Positions 12,131 through 27,100 of a stretch of 64,000 bases of DNA are shown here, piece by piece. Under the pieces are notes generated by a model. The model saw only the letters and a list, made by a program, of their open reading frames with translations. It made no database searches and was not told where the DNA came from. Each line of letters starts with the position of its first letter. The first letter of the stretch is position 1. The DNA is from Bursaphelenchus xylophilus. Its lineage: Eukaryota; Nematoda; Chromadorea; Rhabditida; Aphelenchoididae. The stretch spans positions 12,705,291-12,769,290 of the forward strand of contig CAJFCV020000001.1 of NCBI GenBank assembly GCA_904066235.2, read 5' to 3'. Position numbers and translations under genes: made by a program.

Positions 12131-15100
12131 ATTCACTCCGTCATCACTAATTCACCTTTTTTTCAAAACCGATGTCTAGTATAATATCAGAGTTTTTCGC
12201 CCAGTGTGGGCGTAGTTTGATTCCAAAAAAGCTGAGACTTGCCATGCTAAAATCTTAGGAGGTTACCTTTCGAATGGTGTATGTCTTGTCAATTCACTCC
12301 GTCATCACTAATTCACTTTTTTTCAAACTGATGTCTAGTATAATATCAGAGTTTTTCGCCCAGTGTGGGCGTAGTTTGATTCCAAAAAAGCTGAGACTTG
12401 CCATGATAAAATCTTAGGAGGTTACCTTTCGAATGGTGTATGTCTTGTCAATTCACTCCGTCATCACTAATTCACTTTTTTTCAAAACCGATGTCAAGTA
12501 TAATATCAGAGTTTTTCGCCCAGTGTGGGCGTAGTTTGATTCCAAAAAAGCTGAGACTTGCCATGATAAAATCTTAGGAGGTTACCTTTCGAATGGTGTA
12601 TGTCTTGTCAATTCACTCCGTCATCACTAATTCACCTTTTTTCAAAACCGGTGTCTAGTATAATATCAGAGTTTTTCGCCCAGTGTGGGCGTAGTTTGAT
12701 TCCAAAAAAGCTGAGACTTGCCATGATAAAATCTTAGGAGGTTACCTTTCGAATGGTGTATGTCTTGTCAATTCACTCCGTCATCACTAATTCACTTTTT
12801 TTCAAAACTGATGTCTAGTATAATATCAGAGTTTTTCGCCCAGTGTGGGCGTAGTTTGATTCCAAAAAAGCTGAGACTTGCCATGATAAAATCTTAGGAG
12901 GTTACCTTTCGAATGGTGTATGTCTTGTCAATTCACTCCGTCATCACTAATTCACCTTTTTTCAAAACCGGTGTCAAGTATAATATCAGAGTTTTTCGCC
13001 CAGTGTGGGCGTAGTTTGATTCCAAAAAAGCTGAGACTTGCCATGATAAAATCTTAGGAGGTTACCTTTCGAATGGTGTATGTCTTGTCAATTCACTCCG
13101 TCATCACTAATTCACTTTTTTTCAAACTGATGTCTAGTATAATATCAGAGTTTTTCGCCCAGTGTGGGCGTAGTTTGATTCCAAAAAAGCTGAGACTTGC
13201 CATGATAAAATCTTAGGAGGTTACCTTTCGAATGGTGTATGTCTTGTCAATTCACTCCGTCATCACTAATTCACCTTTTTTCAAAACTGATGTCTAGTAT
13301 AATATCAGAGTTTTTCGCCCAGTGTGGGCGTAGTTTGATTCCAAAAAAGCTGAGACTTGCCATGATAAAATCTTAGGAGGTTACCTTTCGAATGGTGTAT
13401 GTCTTGTCAATTCACTCCGTCATCACTAATTCACTTTTTTTCAAACTGATGTCTAGTATAATATCAGAGTTTTTCGCCCAGTGTGGGCGTAGTTTGATTC
13501 CAAAAAAGCTGAGACTTGCCATGATAAAATCTTAGGAGGTTACCTTTCGAATGGTGTATGTCTTGTCAATTCACTCCGTCATCACTAATTCACCTTTTTT
13601 CAAAACCGGTGTCAAGTATAATATCAGAGTTTTTCGCCCAGTGTGGGCGTAGTTTGATTCCAAAAAAGCTGAGACTTGCCATGATAAAATCTTAGGAGGT
13701 TACCTTTCGAATGGTGTATGTCTTGTCAATTCACTCCGTCATCACTAATTCACCTTTTTTTCAAAACTGATGTCTAGTATAATATCAGAGTTTTTCGCCC
13801 AGTGTGGGCGTAGTTTGATTCCAAAAAAGCTGAGACTTGCCATGATAAAATCTTAGGAGGTTACCTTTCGAATGGTGTATGTCTTGTCAATTCACTCCGT
13901 CATCACTAATTCACTTTTTTTCAAACTGATGTCTAGTATAATATCAGAGTTTTTCGCCCAGTGTGGGCGTAGTTTGATTCCAAAAAAGCTGAGACTTGCC
14001 ATGATAAAATCTTAGGAGGTTACCTTTCGAATGGTGTATGTCTTGTCAATTCACTCCGTCATCACTAATTCACTTTTTTTCAAAACTGATGTCTAGTATA
14101 ATATCAGAGTTTTTCGCCCAGTGTGGGCGTAGTTTGATTCCAAAAAAGCTGAGACTTGCCATGCTAAAATCTTAGGAGGTTACCTTTCGAATGGTGTATG
14201 TCTTGTCAATTCACTCCGTCATCACTAATTCACTTTTTTTCAAAACTGATGTCTAGTATAATATCAGAGTTTTTCGCCCAGTGTGGGCGTAGTTTGATTC
14301 CAAAAAAGCTGAGACTTGCCATGATAAAATCTTAGGAGGTTACCTTTCGAATGGTGTATGTCTTGTCAATTCACTCCGTCATCACTAATTCACTTTTTTT
14401 CAAACTGATGTCTAGTATAATATCAGAGTTTTTCGCCCAGTGTGGGCGTAGTTTGATTCCAAAAAAGCTGAGACTTGCCATGATAAAATCTTAGGAGGTT
14501 ACCTTTCGAATGGTGTATGTCTTGTCAATTCACTCCGTCATCACTAATTCACTTTTTTTCAAAACTGATGTCTAGTATAATATCAGAGTTTTTCGCCCAG
14601 TGTGGGCGTAGTTTGATTCCAAAAAAGCTGAGACTTGCCATGATAAAATCTTAGGAGGTTACCTTTCGAATGGTGTATGTCTTGTCAATTCACTCCGTCA
14701 TCACTAATTCACTTTTTTTTCAAACTGATGTCTAGTATAATATCAGAGTTTTTCGCCCAGTGTGGGCGTAGTTTGATTCCAAAAAAGCTGAGACTTGCCA
14801 TGATAAAATCTTAGGAGGTTACCTTTCGAATGGTGTATGTCTTGTCAATTCACTCCGTCATCACTAATTCACCTTTTTTCAAAACTGATGTCTAGTATAA
14901 TATCAGAGTTTTTCGCCCAGTGTGGGCGTAGTTTGATTCCAAAAAAGCTGAGACTTGCCATGATAAAATCTTAGGAGGTTACCTTTCGAATGGTGTATGT
15001 CTTGTCAATTCACTCCGTCATCACTAATTCACCTTTTTTTCAAACTGATGTCTAGTATAATATCAGAGTTTTTCGCCCAGTGTGGGCGTAGTTTGATTCC

Positions 15101-18100
15101 AAAAAAGCTGAGACTTGCCATGCTAAAATCTTAGGAGGTTACCTTTCGAATGGTGTATGTCTTGTCAATTCACTCCGTCATCACTAATTCACTTTTTTTC
15201 AAAACTGATGTCTAGTATAATATCAGAGTTTTTCGCCCAGTGTGGGCGTAGTTTGATTCCAAAAAAGCTGAGACTTGCCATGCTAAAATCTTAGGAGGTT
15301 ACCTTTCGAATGGTGTATGTCTTGTCAATTCACTCCGTCATCACTAATTCACCTTTTTTTCAAAACTGATGTCTAGTATAATATCAGAGTTTTTCGCCCA
15401 GTGTGGGCGTAGTTTGATTCCAAAAAAGCTGAGACTTGCCATGATAAAATCTTAGGAGGTTACCTTTCGAATGGTGTATGTCTTGTCAATTCACTCCGTC
15501 ATCACTAATTCACTTTTTTTCAAAACTGATGTCTAGTATAATATCAGAGTTTTTCGCCCAGTGTGGGCGTAGTTTGATTCCAAAAAAGCTGAGACTTGCC
15601 ATGCTAAAATCTTAGGAGGTTACCTTTCGAATGGTGTATGTCTTGTCAATTCACTCCGTCATCACTAATTCACCTTTTTTCAAAACCGATGTCTAGTATA
15701 ATATCAGAGTTTTTCGCCCAGTGTGGGCGTAGTTTGATTCCAAAAAAGTTGAGACTTGCCATGCTAAAATCTTAGGAGGTTACCTTTCGAATGGTGTATG
15801 TCTTGTCAATTCACTCCGTCATCACTAATTCACTTTTTTTCAAACTGATGTCTAGTATAATATCAGAGTTTTTCGCCCAGTGTGGGCGTAGTTTGATTCC
15901 AAAAAAGCTGAGACTTGCCATGATAAAATCTTAGGAGGTTACCTTTCGAATGGTGTATGTCTTGTCAATTCACTCCGTCATCACTAATTCACCTTTTTTT
16001 CAAAACCGGTGTCAAGTTTAATATCAGAGTTTTTCGCCCAGTGTGGGCGTAGTTTGATTCCAAAAAAGCTGAGACTTGCCATGCTAAAATCTTAGGAGGT
16101 TACCTTTCGAATGGTGTATGTCTTGTCAATTCACTCCGTCATCACTAATTCACTTTTTTTCAAAACTGATGTCTAGTATAATATCAGAGTTTTTCGCCCA
16201 GTGTGGGCGTAGTTTGATTCCAAAAAAGCTGAGACTTGCCATGCTAAAATCTTAGGAGGTTACCTTTCGAATGGTGTATGTCTTGTCAATTCACTCCGTC
16301 ATCACTAATTCACTTTTTTTCAAAACTGATGTCTAGTATAATATCAGAGTTTTTCGCCCAGTGTGGGCGTAGTTTGATTCCAAAAAAGCTGAGACTTGCC
16401 ATGATAAAATCTTAGGAGGTTACCTTTCGAATGGTGTATGTCTTGTCAATTCACTCCGTCATCACTAATTCACCTTTTTTTCAAAACCGATGTCTAGTAT
16501 AATATCAGAGTTTTTCGCCCAGTGTGGGCGTAGTTTGATTCCAAAAAAGCTGAGACTTGCCATGATAAAATCTTAGGAGGTTACCTTTCGAATAGTGTAT
16601 GTCTTGTCAATTCACTCCGTCATCACTAATTCACCTTTTTTCAAACTGATATCTAGTATAATATCAGAGTTTTTCGCCCAGTGTGGGCGTAGTTTGATTC
16701 CAAAAAAGCTGAGACTTGCCATGATAAAATCTTAGGAGGTTACCTTTCGAATGGTGTATGTCTTGTCAATTCACTCCGTCATCACTAATTCACTTTTTTT
16801 TCAAACTGATGTCTAGTATAATATCAGAGTTTTTCGCCCAGTGTGGGCGTAGTTTGATTCCAAAAAAGCTGAGACTTGCCATGATAAAATCTTAGGAGGT
16901 TACCTTTCGAATGGTGTATGTCTTGTCAATTCACTCCGTCATCACTAATTCACTTTTTTTCAAAACTGATGTCTAGTATAATATCAGAGTTTTTCGCCCA
17001 GTGTGGGCGTAGTTTGATTCCAAAAAAGCTGAGACTTGCCATGATAAAATCTTAGGAGGTTACCTTTCGAATGGTGTATGTCTTGTCAATTCACTCCGTC
17101 ATCACTAATTCACCTTTTTTCAAAACCGGTGTCTAGTATAATATCAGAGTTTTTCGCCCAGTGTGGGCGTAGTTTGATTCCAAAAAAGCTGAAACTTGCC
17201 ATGCTAAAATCTTAGGAGGTTACCTTTCGAATGGTGTATGTCTTGTCAATTCACTCCGTCATCACTAATTCACCTTTTTTTCAAACTGATGTCTAGTATA
17301 ATATCAGAGTTTTTCGCCCAGTGTGGGCGTAGTTTGATTCCAAAAAAGCTGAGACTTGCCATGATAAAATCTTAGGAGGTTACCTTTCGAATGGTGTATG
17401 TCTTGTCAATTCACTCCGTCATCACTAATTCACCTTTTTTCAAAACCGATGTCAAGTATAATATCAGAGTTTTTCGCCCAGTGTGGGCGTAGTTTGATTC
17501 CAAAAAAGTTGAAACTTGCCATGCTAAAATCTTAGGAGGTTACCTTTCGAATGGTGTATGTCTTGTCAATTCACTCCGTCATCACTAATTCACTTTTTTT
17601 CAAACTGATGTCTAGTATAATATCAGAGTTTTTCGCCCAGTGTGGGCGTAGTTTGATTCCAAAAAAGCTGAGACTTGCCATGATAAAATCTTAGGAGGTT
17701 ACCTTTCGAATGGTGTATGTCTTGTCAATTCACTCCGTCATCACTAATTCACCTTTTTTCAAAACTGGTGTCTAGTATAATATCAGAGTTTTTCGCCCAG
17801 TGTGGGCGTAGTTTGATTCCAAAAAAGCTGAGACTTGCCATGCTAAAATCTTAGGAGGTTACCTTTCGAATGGTGTATGTCTTGTCAATTCACTCCGTCA
17901 TCACTAATTCACTTTTTTTCAAACTGATGTCTAGTATAATATCAGAGTTTTTCGCCCAGTGTGGGCGTAGTTTGATTCCAAAAAAGCTGAGACTTGCCAT
18001 GATAAAATCTTAGGAGGTTACCTTTCGAATGGTGTATGTCTTGTCAATTCACTCCGTCATCACTAATTCACCTTTTTTCAAACTGATATCTAGTATAATA

Positions 18101-21100
18101 TCAGAGTTTTTCGCCCAGTGTGGGCGTAGTTTGATTCCAAAAAAGCTGAGACTTGCCATGATAAAATCTTAGGAGGTTACCTTTCGAATGGTGTATGTCT
18201 TGTCAATTCACTCCGTCATCACTAATTCACCTTTTTTCAAAACTGATGTCTAGTATAATATCAGAGTTTTTCGCCCAGTGTGGGCGTAGTTTGATTCCAA
18301 AAAAGCTGAGACTTGCCATGATAAAATCTTAGGAGGTTACCTTTCGAATGGTGTATGTCTTGTCAATTCACTCCGTCATCACTAATTCACCTTTTTTCAA
18401 AACCGGTGTCAAGTATAATATCAGAGTTTTTCGCCCAGTGTGGGCGTAGTTTGATTCCAAAAAAGCTGAGACTTGCCATGATAAAATCTTAGGAGGTTAC
18501 CTTTCGAATGGTGTATGTCTTGTCAATTCACTCCGTCATCACTAATTCACCTTTTTTCAAAACTGATGTCTAGTATAATATCAGAGTTTTTCGCCCAGTG
18601 TGGGCGTAGTTTGATTCCAAAAAAGCTGAGACTTGCCATGATAAAATCTTAGGAGGTTACCTTTCGAATGGTGTATGTCTTGTCAATTCACTCCGTCATC
18701 ACTAATTCACTTTTTTTCAAAACTGATGTCTAGTATAATATCAGAGTTTTTCGCCCAGTGTGGGCGTAGTTTGATTCCAAAAAAGCTGAGACTTGCCATG
18801 ATAAAATCTTAGGAGGTTACCTTTCGAATGGTGTATGTCTTGTCAATTCACTCCGTCATCACTAATTCACTTTTTTTCAAAACTGATGTCTAGTATAATA
18901 TCAGAGTTTTTCGCCCAGTGTGGGCGTAGTTTGATTCCAAAAAAGCTGAGACTTGCCATGATAAAATCTTAGGAGGTTACCTTTCGAATGGTGTATGTCT
19001 TGTCAATTCACTCCGTCATCACTAATTCACCTTTTTTCAAAACCGGTGTCAAGTATAATATCAGAGTTTTTCGCCCAGTGTGGGCGTAGTTTGATTCCAA
19101 AAAAGCTGAAACTTGCCATGCTAAAATCTTAGGAGGTTACCTTTCGAATGGTGTATGTCTTGTCAATTCACTCCGTCATCACTAATTCACCTTTTTTCAA
19201 AACCGGTGTCAAGTATAATATCAGAGTTTTTCGCCCAGTGTGGGCGTAGTTTGATTCCAAAAAAGCTGAGACTTGCCATGATAAAATCTTAGGAGGTTAC
19301 CTTTCGAATGGTGTATGTCTTGTCAATTCACTCCGTCATCACTAATTCACCTTTTTTCAAAACCGATGTCTAGTATAATATCAGAGTTTTTCGCCCAGTG
19401 TGGGCGTAGTTTGATTCCAAAAAAGCTGAGACTTGCCATGCTAAAATCTTAGGAGGTTACCTTTCGAATGGTGTATGTCTTGTCAATTCACTCCGTCATC
19501 ACTAATTCACCTTTTTTTCAAACTGATGTCTAGTATAATATCAGAGTTTTTCGCCCAGTGTGGGCGTAGTTTGATTCCAAAAAAGCTGAGACTTGCCATG
19601 ATAAAATCTTAGGAGGTTACCTTTCGAATGGTGTATGTCTTGTCAATTCACTCCGTCATCACTAATTCACCTTTTTTTCAAAACTGATGTCTAGTATAAT
19701 ATCAGAGTTTTTCGCCCAGTGTGGGCGTAGTTTGATTCCAAAAAAGCTGAGACTTGCCATGATAAAATCTTAGGAGGTTACCTTTCGAATGGTGTATGTC
19801 TTGTCAATTCACTCCGTCATCACTAATTCACCTTTTTTCAAAACCGATGTCAAGTATAATATCAGAGTTTTTCGCCCAGTGTGGGCGTAGTTTGATTCCA
19901 AAAAAGCTGAGACTTGCCATGCTAAAATCTTAGGAGGTTACCTTTCGAATGGTGTATGTCTTGTCAATTCACTCCGTCATCACTAATTCACTTTTTTTCA
20001 AAACTGATGTCTAGTATAATATCAGAGTTTTTCGCCCAGTGTGGGCGTAGTTTGATTCCAAAAAAGCTGAGACTTGCCATGATAAAATCTTAGGAGGTTA
20101 CCTTTCGAATGGTGTATGTCTTGTCAATTCACTCCGTCATCACTAATTCACTTTTTTTCAAACTGATGTCTAGTATAATATCAGAGTTTTTCGCCCAGTG
20201 TGGGCGTAGTTTGATTCCAAAAAAGCTGAGACTTGCCATGATAAAATCTTAGGAGGTTACCTTTCGAATGGTGTATGTCTTGTCAATTCACTCCGTCATC
20301 ACTAATTCACCTTTTTTCAAACTGATGTCTAGTATAATATCAGAGTTTTTCGCCCAGTGTGGGCGTAGTTTGATTCCAAAAAAGCTGAGACTTGCCATGA
20401 TAAAATTTTAGGAGGTTACCTTTCGAATGGTGTATGTCTTGTCAATTCACTCCGTCATCACTAATTCACCTTTTTTCAAAACTGATGTCTAGTATAATAT
20501 CAGAGTTTTTCGCCCAGTGTGGGCGTAGTTTGATTCCAAAAAAGCTGAGACTTGCCATGCTAAAATCTTAGGAGGTTACCTTTCGAATGGTGTATGTCTT
20601 GTCAATTCACTCCGTCATCACTAATTCACTTTTTTTCAAACTGATGTCTAGTATAATATCAGAGTTTTTCGCCCAGTGTGGGCGTAGTTTGATTCCAAAA
20701 AAGCTGAGACTTGCCATGATAAAATCTTAGGAGGTTACCTTTCGAATGGTGTATGTCTTGTCAATTCACTCCGTCATCACTAATTCACCTTTTTTCAAAA
20801 CCGGTGTCAAGTATAATATCAGAGTTTTTCGCCCAGTGTGGGCGTAGTTTGATTCCAAAAAAGCTGAGACTTGCCATGATAAAATCTTAGGAGGTTACCT
20901 TTCGAATGGTGTATGTCTTGTCAATTCACTCCGTCATCACTAATTCACCTTTTTTCAAAACCGGTGTCAAGTATAATATCAGAGTTTTTCGCCCAGTGTG
21001 GGCGTAGTTTGATTCCAAAAAAGTTGAGACTTGCCATGCTAAAATCTTAGGAGGTTACCTTTCGAATGGTGTATGTCTTGTCAATTCACTCCGTCATCAC

Positions 21101-24100
21101 TAATTCACTTTTTTTTCAAACTGATGTCTAGTATAATATCAGAGTTTTTCGCCCAGTGTGGGCGTAGTTTGATTCCAAAAAAGCTGAGACTTGCCATGAT
21201 AAAATCTTAGGAGGTTACCTTTCGAATGGTGTATGTCTTGTCAATTCACTCCGTCATCACTAATTCACCTTTTTTCAAAACCGGTGTCAAGTATAATATC
21301 AGAGTTTTTCGCCCAGTGTGGGCGTAGTTTGATTCCAAAAAAGTTGAAACTTGCCATGCTAAAATCTTAGGAGGTTACCTTTCGAATGGTGTATGTCTTG
21401 TCAATTCACTCCGTCATCACTAATTCACTTTTTTTCAAACTGATGTCTAGTATAATATCAGAGTTTTTCGCCCAGTGTGGGCGTAGTTTGATTCCAAAAA
21501 AGCTGAGACTTGCCATGATAAAATCTTAGGAGGTTACCTTTCGAATGGTGTATGTCTTGTCAATTCACTCCGTCATCACTAATTCACCTTTTTTTCAAAA
21601 CTGATGTCTAGTATAATATCAGAGTTTTTCGCCCAGTGTGGGCGTAGTTTGATTCCAAAAAAGCTGAGACTTGCCATGCTAAAATCTTAGGAGGTTACCT
21701 TTCGAATGGTGTATGTCTTGTCAATTCACTCCGTCATCACTAATTCACCTTTTTTCAAAACTGATGTCTAGTATAATATCAGAGTTTTTCGCCCAGTGTG
21801 GGCGTAGTTTGATTCCAAAAAAGCTGAGACTTGCCATGATAAAATCTTAGGAGGTTACCTTTCGAATGGTGTATGTCTTGTCAATTCACTCCGTCATCAC
21901 TAATTCACCTTTTTTCAAAACCGGTGTCAAGTATAATATCAGAGTTTTTCGCCCAGTGTGGGCGTAGTTTGATTCCAAAAAAGTTGAGACTTGCCATGCT
22001 AAAATCTTAGGAGGTTACCTTTCGAATGGTGTATGTCTTGTCAATTCACTCCGTCATCACTAATTCACCTTTTTTCAAAACCGGTGTCAAGTATAATATC
22101 AGAGTTTTTCGCCCAGTGTGGGCGTAGTTTGATTCCAAAAAAGCTGAGACTTGCCATGCTAAAATCTTAGGAGGTTACCTTTCGAATGGTGTATGTCTTG
22201 TCAATTCACTCCGTCATCACTAATTCACTTTTTTTCAAACTGATGTCTAGTATAATATCAGAGTTTTTCGCCCAGTGTGGGCGTAGTTTGATTCCAAAAA
22301 AGCTGAGACTTGCCATGATAAAATCTTAGGAGGTTACCTTTCGAATGGTGTATGTCTTGTCAATTCACTCCGTCATCACTAATTCACCTTTTTTCAAAAC
22401 CGGTGTCAAGTATAATATCAGAGTTTTTCGCCCAGTGTGGGCGTAGTTTGATTCCAAAAAAGTTGAAACTTGCCATGCTAAAATCTTAGGAGGTTACCTT
22501 TCGAATGGTGTATGTCTTGTCAATTCACTCCGTCATCACTAATTCACTTTTTTTCAAAACTGATGTCTAGTATAATATCAGAGTTTTTCGCCCAGTGTGG
22601 GCGTAGTTTGATTCCAAAAAAGCTGAGACTTGCCATGATAAAATCTTAGGAGGTTACCTTTCGAATGGTGTATGTCTTGTCAATTCACTCCGTCATCACT
22701 AATTCACCTTTTTTCAAAACCGGTGTCAAGTATAATATCAGAGTTTTTCGCCCAGTGTGGGCGTAGTTTGATTCCAAAAAAGCTGAGACTTGCCATGATA
22801 AAATCTTAGGAGGTTACCTTTCGAATGGTGTATGTCTTGTCAATTCACTCCGTCATCACTAATTCACCTTTTTTCAAAACTGATGTCTAGTATAATATCA
22901 GAGTTTTTCGCCCAGTGTGGGCGTAGTTTGATTCCAAAAAAGCTGAGACTTGCCATGATAAAATCTTAGGAGGTTACCTTTCGAATGGTGTATGTCTTGT
23001 CAATTCACTCCGTCATCACTAATTCACTTTTTTTCAAAACTGATGTCTAGTATAATATCAGAGTTTTTCGCCCAGTGTGGGCGTAGTTTGATTCCAAAAA
23101 AGCTGAGACTTGCCATGATAAAATCTTAGGAGGTTACCTTTCGAATGGTGTATGTCTTGTCAATTCACTCCGTCATCACTAATTCACCTTTTTTCAAAAC
23201 TGATGTCTAGTATAATATCAGAGTTTTTCGCCCAGTGTGGGCGTAGTTTGATTCCAAAAAAGCTGAGACTTGCCATGATAAAATCTTAGGAGGTTACCTT
23301 TCGAATGGTGTATGTCTTGTCAATTCACTCCGTCATCACTAATTCACCTTTTTTTCAAAACTGATGTCTAGTATAATATCAGAGTTTTTCGCCCAGTGTG
23401 GGCGTAGTTTGATTCCAAAAAAGCTGAGACTTGCCATGATAAAATCTTAGGAGGTTACCTTTCGAATGGTGTATGTCTTGTCAATTCACTCCGTCATCAC
23501 TAATTCACTTTTTTTCAAAACTGATGTCTAGTATAATATCAGAGTTTTTCGCCCAGTGTGGGCGTAGTTTGATTCCAAAAAAGCTGAGACTTGCCATGCT
23601 AAAATCTTAGGAGGTTACCTTTCGAATGGTGTATGTCTTGTCAATTCACTCCGTCATCACTAATTCACCTTTTTTCAAACTGATGTCTAGTATAATATCA
23701 GAGTTTTTCGCCCAGTGTGGGCGTAGTTTGATTCCAAAAAAGCTGAGACTTGCCATGATAAAATCTTAGGAGGTTACCTTTCGAATGGTGTATGTCTTGT
23801 CAATTCACTCCGTCATCACTAATTCACCTTTTTTTCAAAACCGATGTCTAGTATAATATCAGAGTTTTTCGCCCAGTGTGGGCGTAGTTTGATTCCAAAA
23901 AAGCTGAAACTTGCCATGCTAAAATCTTAGGAGGTTACCTTTCGAATGGTGTATGTCTTGTCAATTCACTCCGTCATCACTAATTCACCTTTTTTCAAAA
24001 CCGGTGTCAAGTATAATATCAGAGTTTTTCGCCCAGTGTGGGCGTAGTTTGATTCCAAAAAAGTTGAAACTTGCCATGCTAAAATCTTAGGAGGTTACCT

Positions 24101-27100
24101 TTCGAATGGTGTATGTCTTGTCAATTCACTCCGTCATCACTAATTCACTTTTTTTTCAAACTGATGTCTAGTATAATATCAGAGTTTTTCGCCCAGTGTG
24201 GGCGTAGTTTGATTCCAAAAAAGCTGAGACTTGCCATGATAAAATCTTAGGAGGTTACCTTTCGAATGGTGTATGTCTTGTCAATTCACTCCGTCATCAC
24301 TAATTCACCTTTTTTCAAAACCGGTGTCAAGTATAATATCAGAGTTTTTCGCCCAGTGTGGGCGTAGTTTGATTCCAAAAAAGCTGAGACTTGCCATGCT
24401 AAAATCTTAGGAGGTTACCTTTCGAATGGTGTATGTCTTGTCAATTCACTCCGTCATCACTAATTCACTTTTTTTCAAACTGATGTCTAGTATAATATCA
24501 GAGTTTTTCGCCCAGTGTGGGCGTAGTTTGATTCCAAAAAAGCTGAGACTTGCCATGCTAAAATCTTAGGAGGTTACCTTTCGAATGGTGTATGTCTTGT
24601 CAATTCACTCCGTCATCACTAATTCACCTTTTTTCAAAACCGGTGTCAAGTATAATATCAGAGTTTTTCGCCCAGTGTGGGCGTAGTTTGATTCCAAAAA
24701 AGCTGAGACTTGCCATGCTAAAATCTTAGGAGGTTACCTTTCGAATGGTGTATGTCTTGTCAATTCACTCCGTCATCACTAATTCACCTTTTTTCAAAAC
24801 CGGTGTCTAGTATAATATCAGAGTTTTTCGCCCAGTGTGGGCGTAGTTTGATTCCAAAAAAGTTGAAACTTGCCATGCTAAAATCTTAGGAGGTTACCTT
24901 TCGAATGGTGTATGTCTTGTCAATTCACTCCGTCATCACTAATTCACTTTTTTTCAAACTGATGTCTAGTATAATATCAGAGTTTTTCGCCCAGTGTGGG
25001 CGTAGTTTGATTCCAAAAAAGCTGAGACTTGCCATGATAAAATCTTAGGAGGTTACCTTTCGAATGGTGTATGTCTTGTCAATTCACTCCGTCATCACTA
25101 ATTCACCTTTTTTCAAAACTGATGTCTAGTATAATATCAGAGTTTTTCGCCCAGTGTGGGCGTAGTTTGATTCCAAAAAAGCTGAGACTTGCCATGCTAA
25201 AATCTTAGGAGGTTACCTTTCGAATGGTGTATGTCTTGTCAATTCACTCCGTCATCACTAATTCACTTTTTTTCAAACTGATGTCTAGTATAATATCAGA
25301 GTTTTTCGCCCAGTGTGGGCGTAGTTTGATTCCAAAAAAGCTGAGACTTGCCATGATAAAATCTTAGGAGGTTACCTTTCGAATGGTGTATGTCTTGTCA
25401 ATTCACTCCGTCATCACTAATTCACCTTTTTTCAAAACTGATGTCTAGTATAATATCAGAGTTTTTCGCCCAGTGTGGGCGTAGTTTGATTCCAAAAAAG
25501 CTGAGACTTGCCATGCTAAAATCTTAGGAGGTTACCTTTCGAATGGTGTATGTCTTGTCAATTCACTCCGTCATCACTAATTCACTTTTTTTCAAACTGA
25601 TGTCTAGTATAATATCAGAGTTTTTCGCCCAGTGTGGGCGTAGTTTGATTCCAAAAAAGCTGAGACTTGCCATGATAAAATTTTAGGAGGTTACCTTTCG
25701 AATGGTGTATGTCTTGTCAATTCACTCCGTCATCACTAATTCACCTTTTTTTCAAAACTGATGTCTAGTATAATATCAGAGTTTTTCGCCCAGTGTGGGC
25801 GTAGTTTGATTCCAAAAAAGCTGAAACTTGCCATGCTAAAATCTTAGGAGGTTACCTTTCGAATGGTGTATGTCTTGTCAATTCACTCCGTCATCACTAA
25901 TTCACCTTTTTTCAAAACCGGTGTCAAGTATAATATCAGAGTTTTTCGCCCAGTGTGGGCGTAGTTTGATTCCAAAAAAGTTGAAACTTGCCATGCTAAA
26001 ATCTTAGGAGGTTACCTTTCGAATGGTGTATGTCTTGTCAATTCACTCCGTCATCACTAATTCACTTTTTTTCAAACTGATGTCTAGTATAATATCAGAG
26101 TTTTTCGCCCAGTGTGGGCGTAGTTTGATTCCAAAAAAGCTGAGACTTGCCATGATAAAATTTTAGGAGGTTACCTTTCGAATGGTGTATGTCTTGTCAA
26201 TTCACTCCGTCATCACTAATTCACCTTTTTTCAAAACCGGTGTCAAGTATAATATCAGAGTTTTTCGCCCAGTGTGGGCGTAGTTTGATTCCAAAAAAGT
26301 TGAAACTTGCCATGCTAAAATCTTAGGAGGTTACCTTTCGAATGGTGTATGTCTTGTCAATTCACTCCGTCATCACTAATTCACTTTTTTTTCAAACTGA
26401 TGTCTAGTATAATATCAGAGTTTTTCGCCCAGTGTGGGCGTAGTGTGATTCCAAAAAAGCTGAGACTTGCCATGATAAAATTTTAGGAGGTTACCTTTCG
26501 AATGGTGTATGTCTTGTCAATTCACTCCGTCATCACTAATTCACCTTTTTTCAAAACCGGTGTCAAGTATAATATCAGAGTTTTTCGCCCAGTGTGGGCG
26601 TAGTTTGATTCCAAAAAAGTTGAAACTTGCCATGCTAAAATCTTAGGAGGTTACCTTTCGAATGGTGTATGTCTTGTCAATTCACTCCGTCATCACTAAT
26701 TCACTTTTTTTCAAACTGATGTCTAGTATAATATCAGAGTTTTTCGCCCAGTGTGGGCGTAGTTTGATTCCAAAAAAGCTGAGACTTGCCATGATAAAAT
26801 CTTAGGAGGTTACCTTTCGAATGGTGTATGTCTTGTCAATTCACTCCGTCATCACTAATTCACCTTTTTTTCAAAACTGATGTCTAGTATAATATCAGAG
26901 TTTTTCGCCCAGTGTGGGCGTAGTTTGATTCCAAAAAAGCTGAGACTTGCCATGATAAAATTTTAGGAGGTTACCTTTCGAATGGTGTATGTCTTGTCAA
27001 TTCACTCCGTCATCACTAATTCACCTTTTTTCAAAACTGATGTCTAGTATAATATCAGAGTTTTTCGCCCAGTGTGGGCGTAGTTTGATTCCAAAAAAGC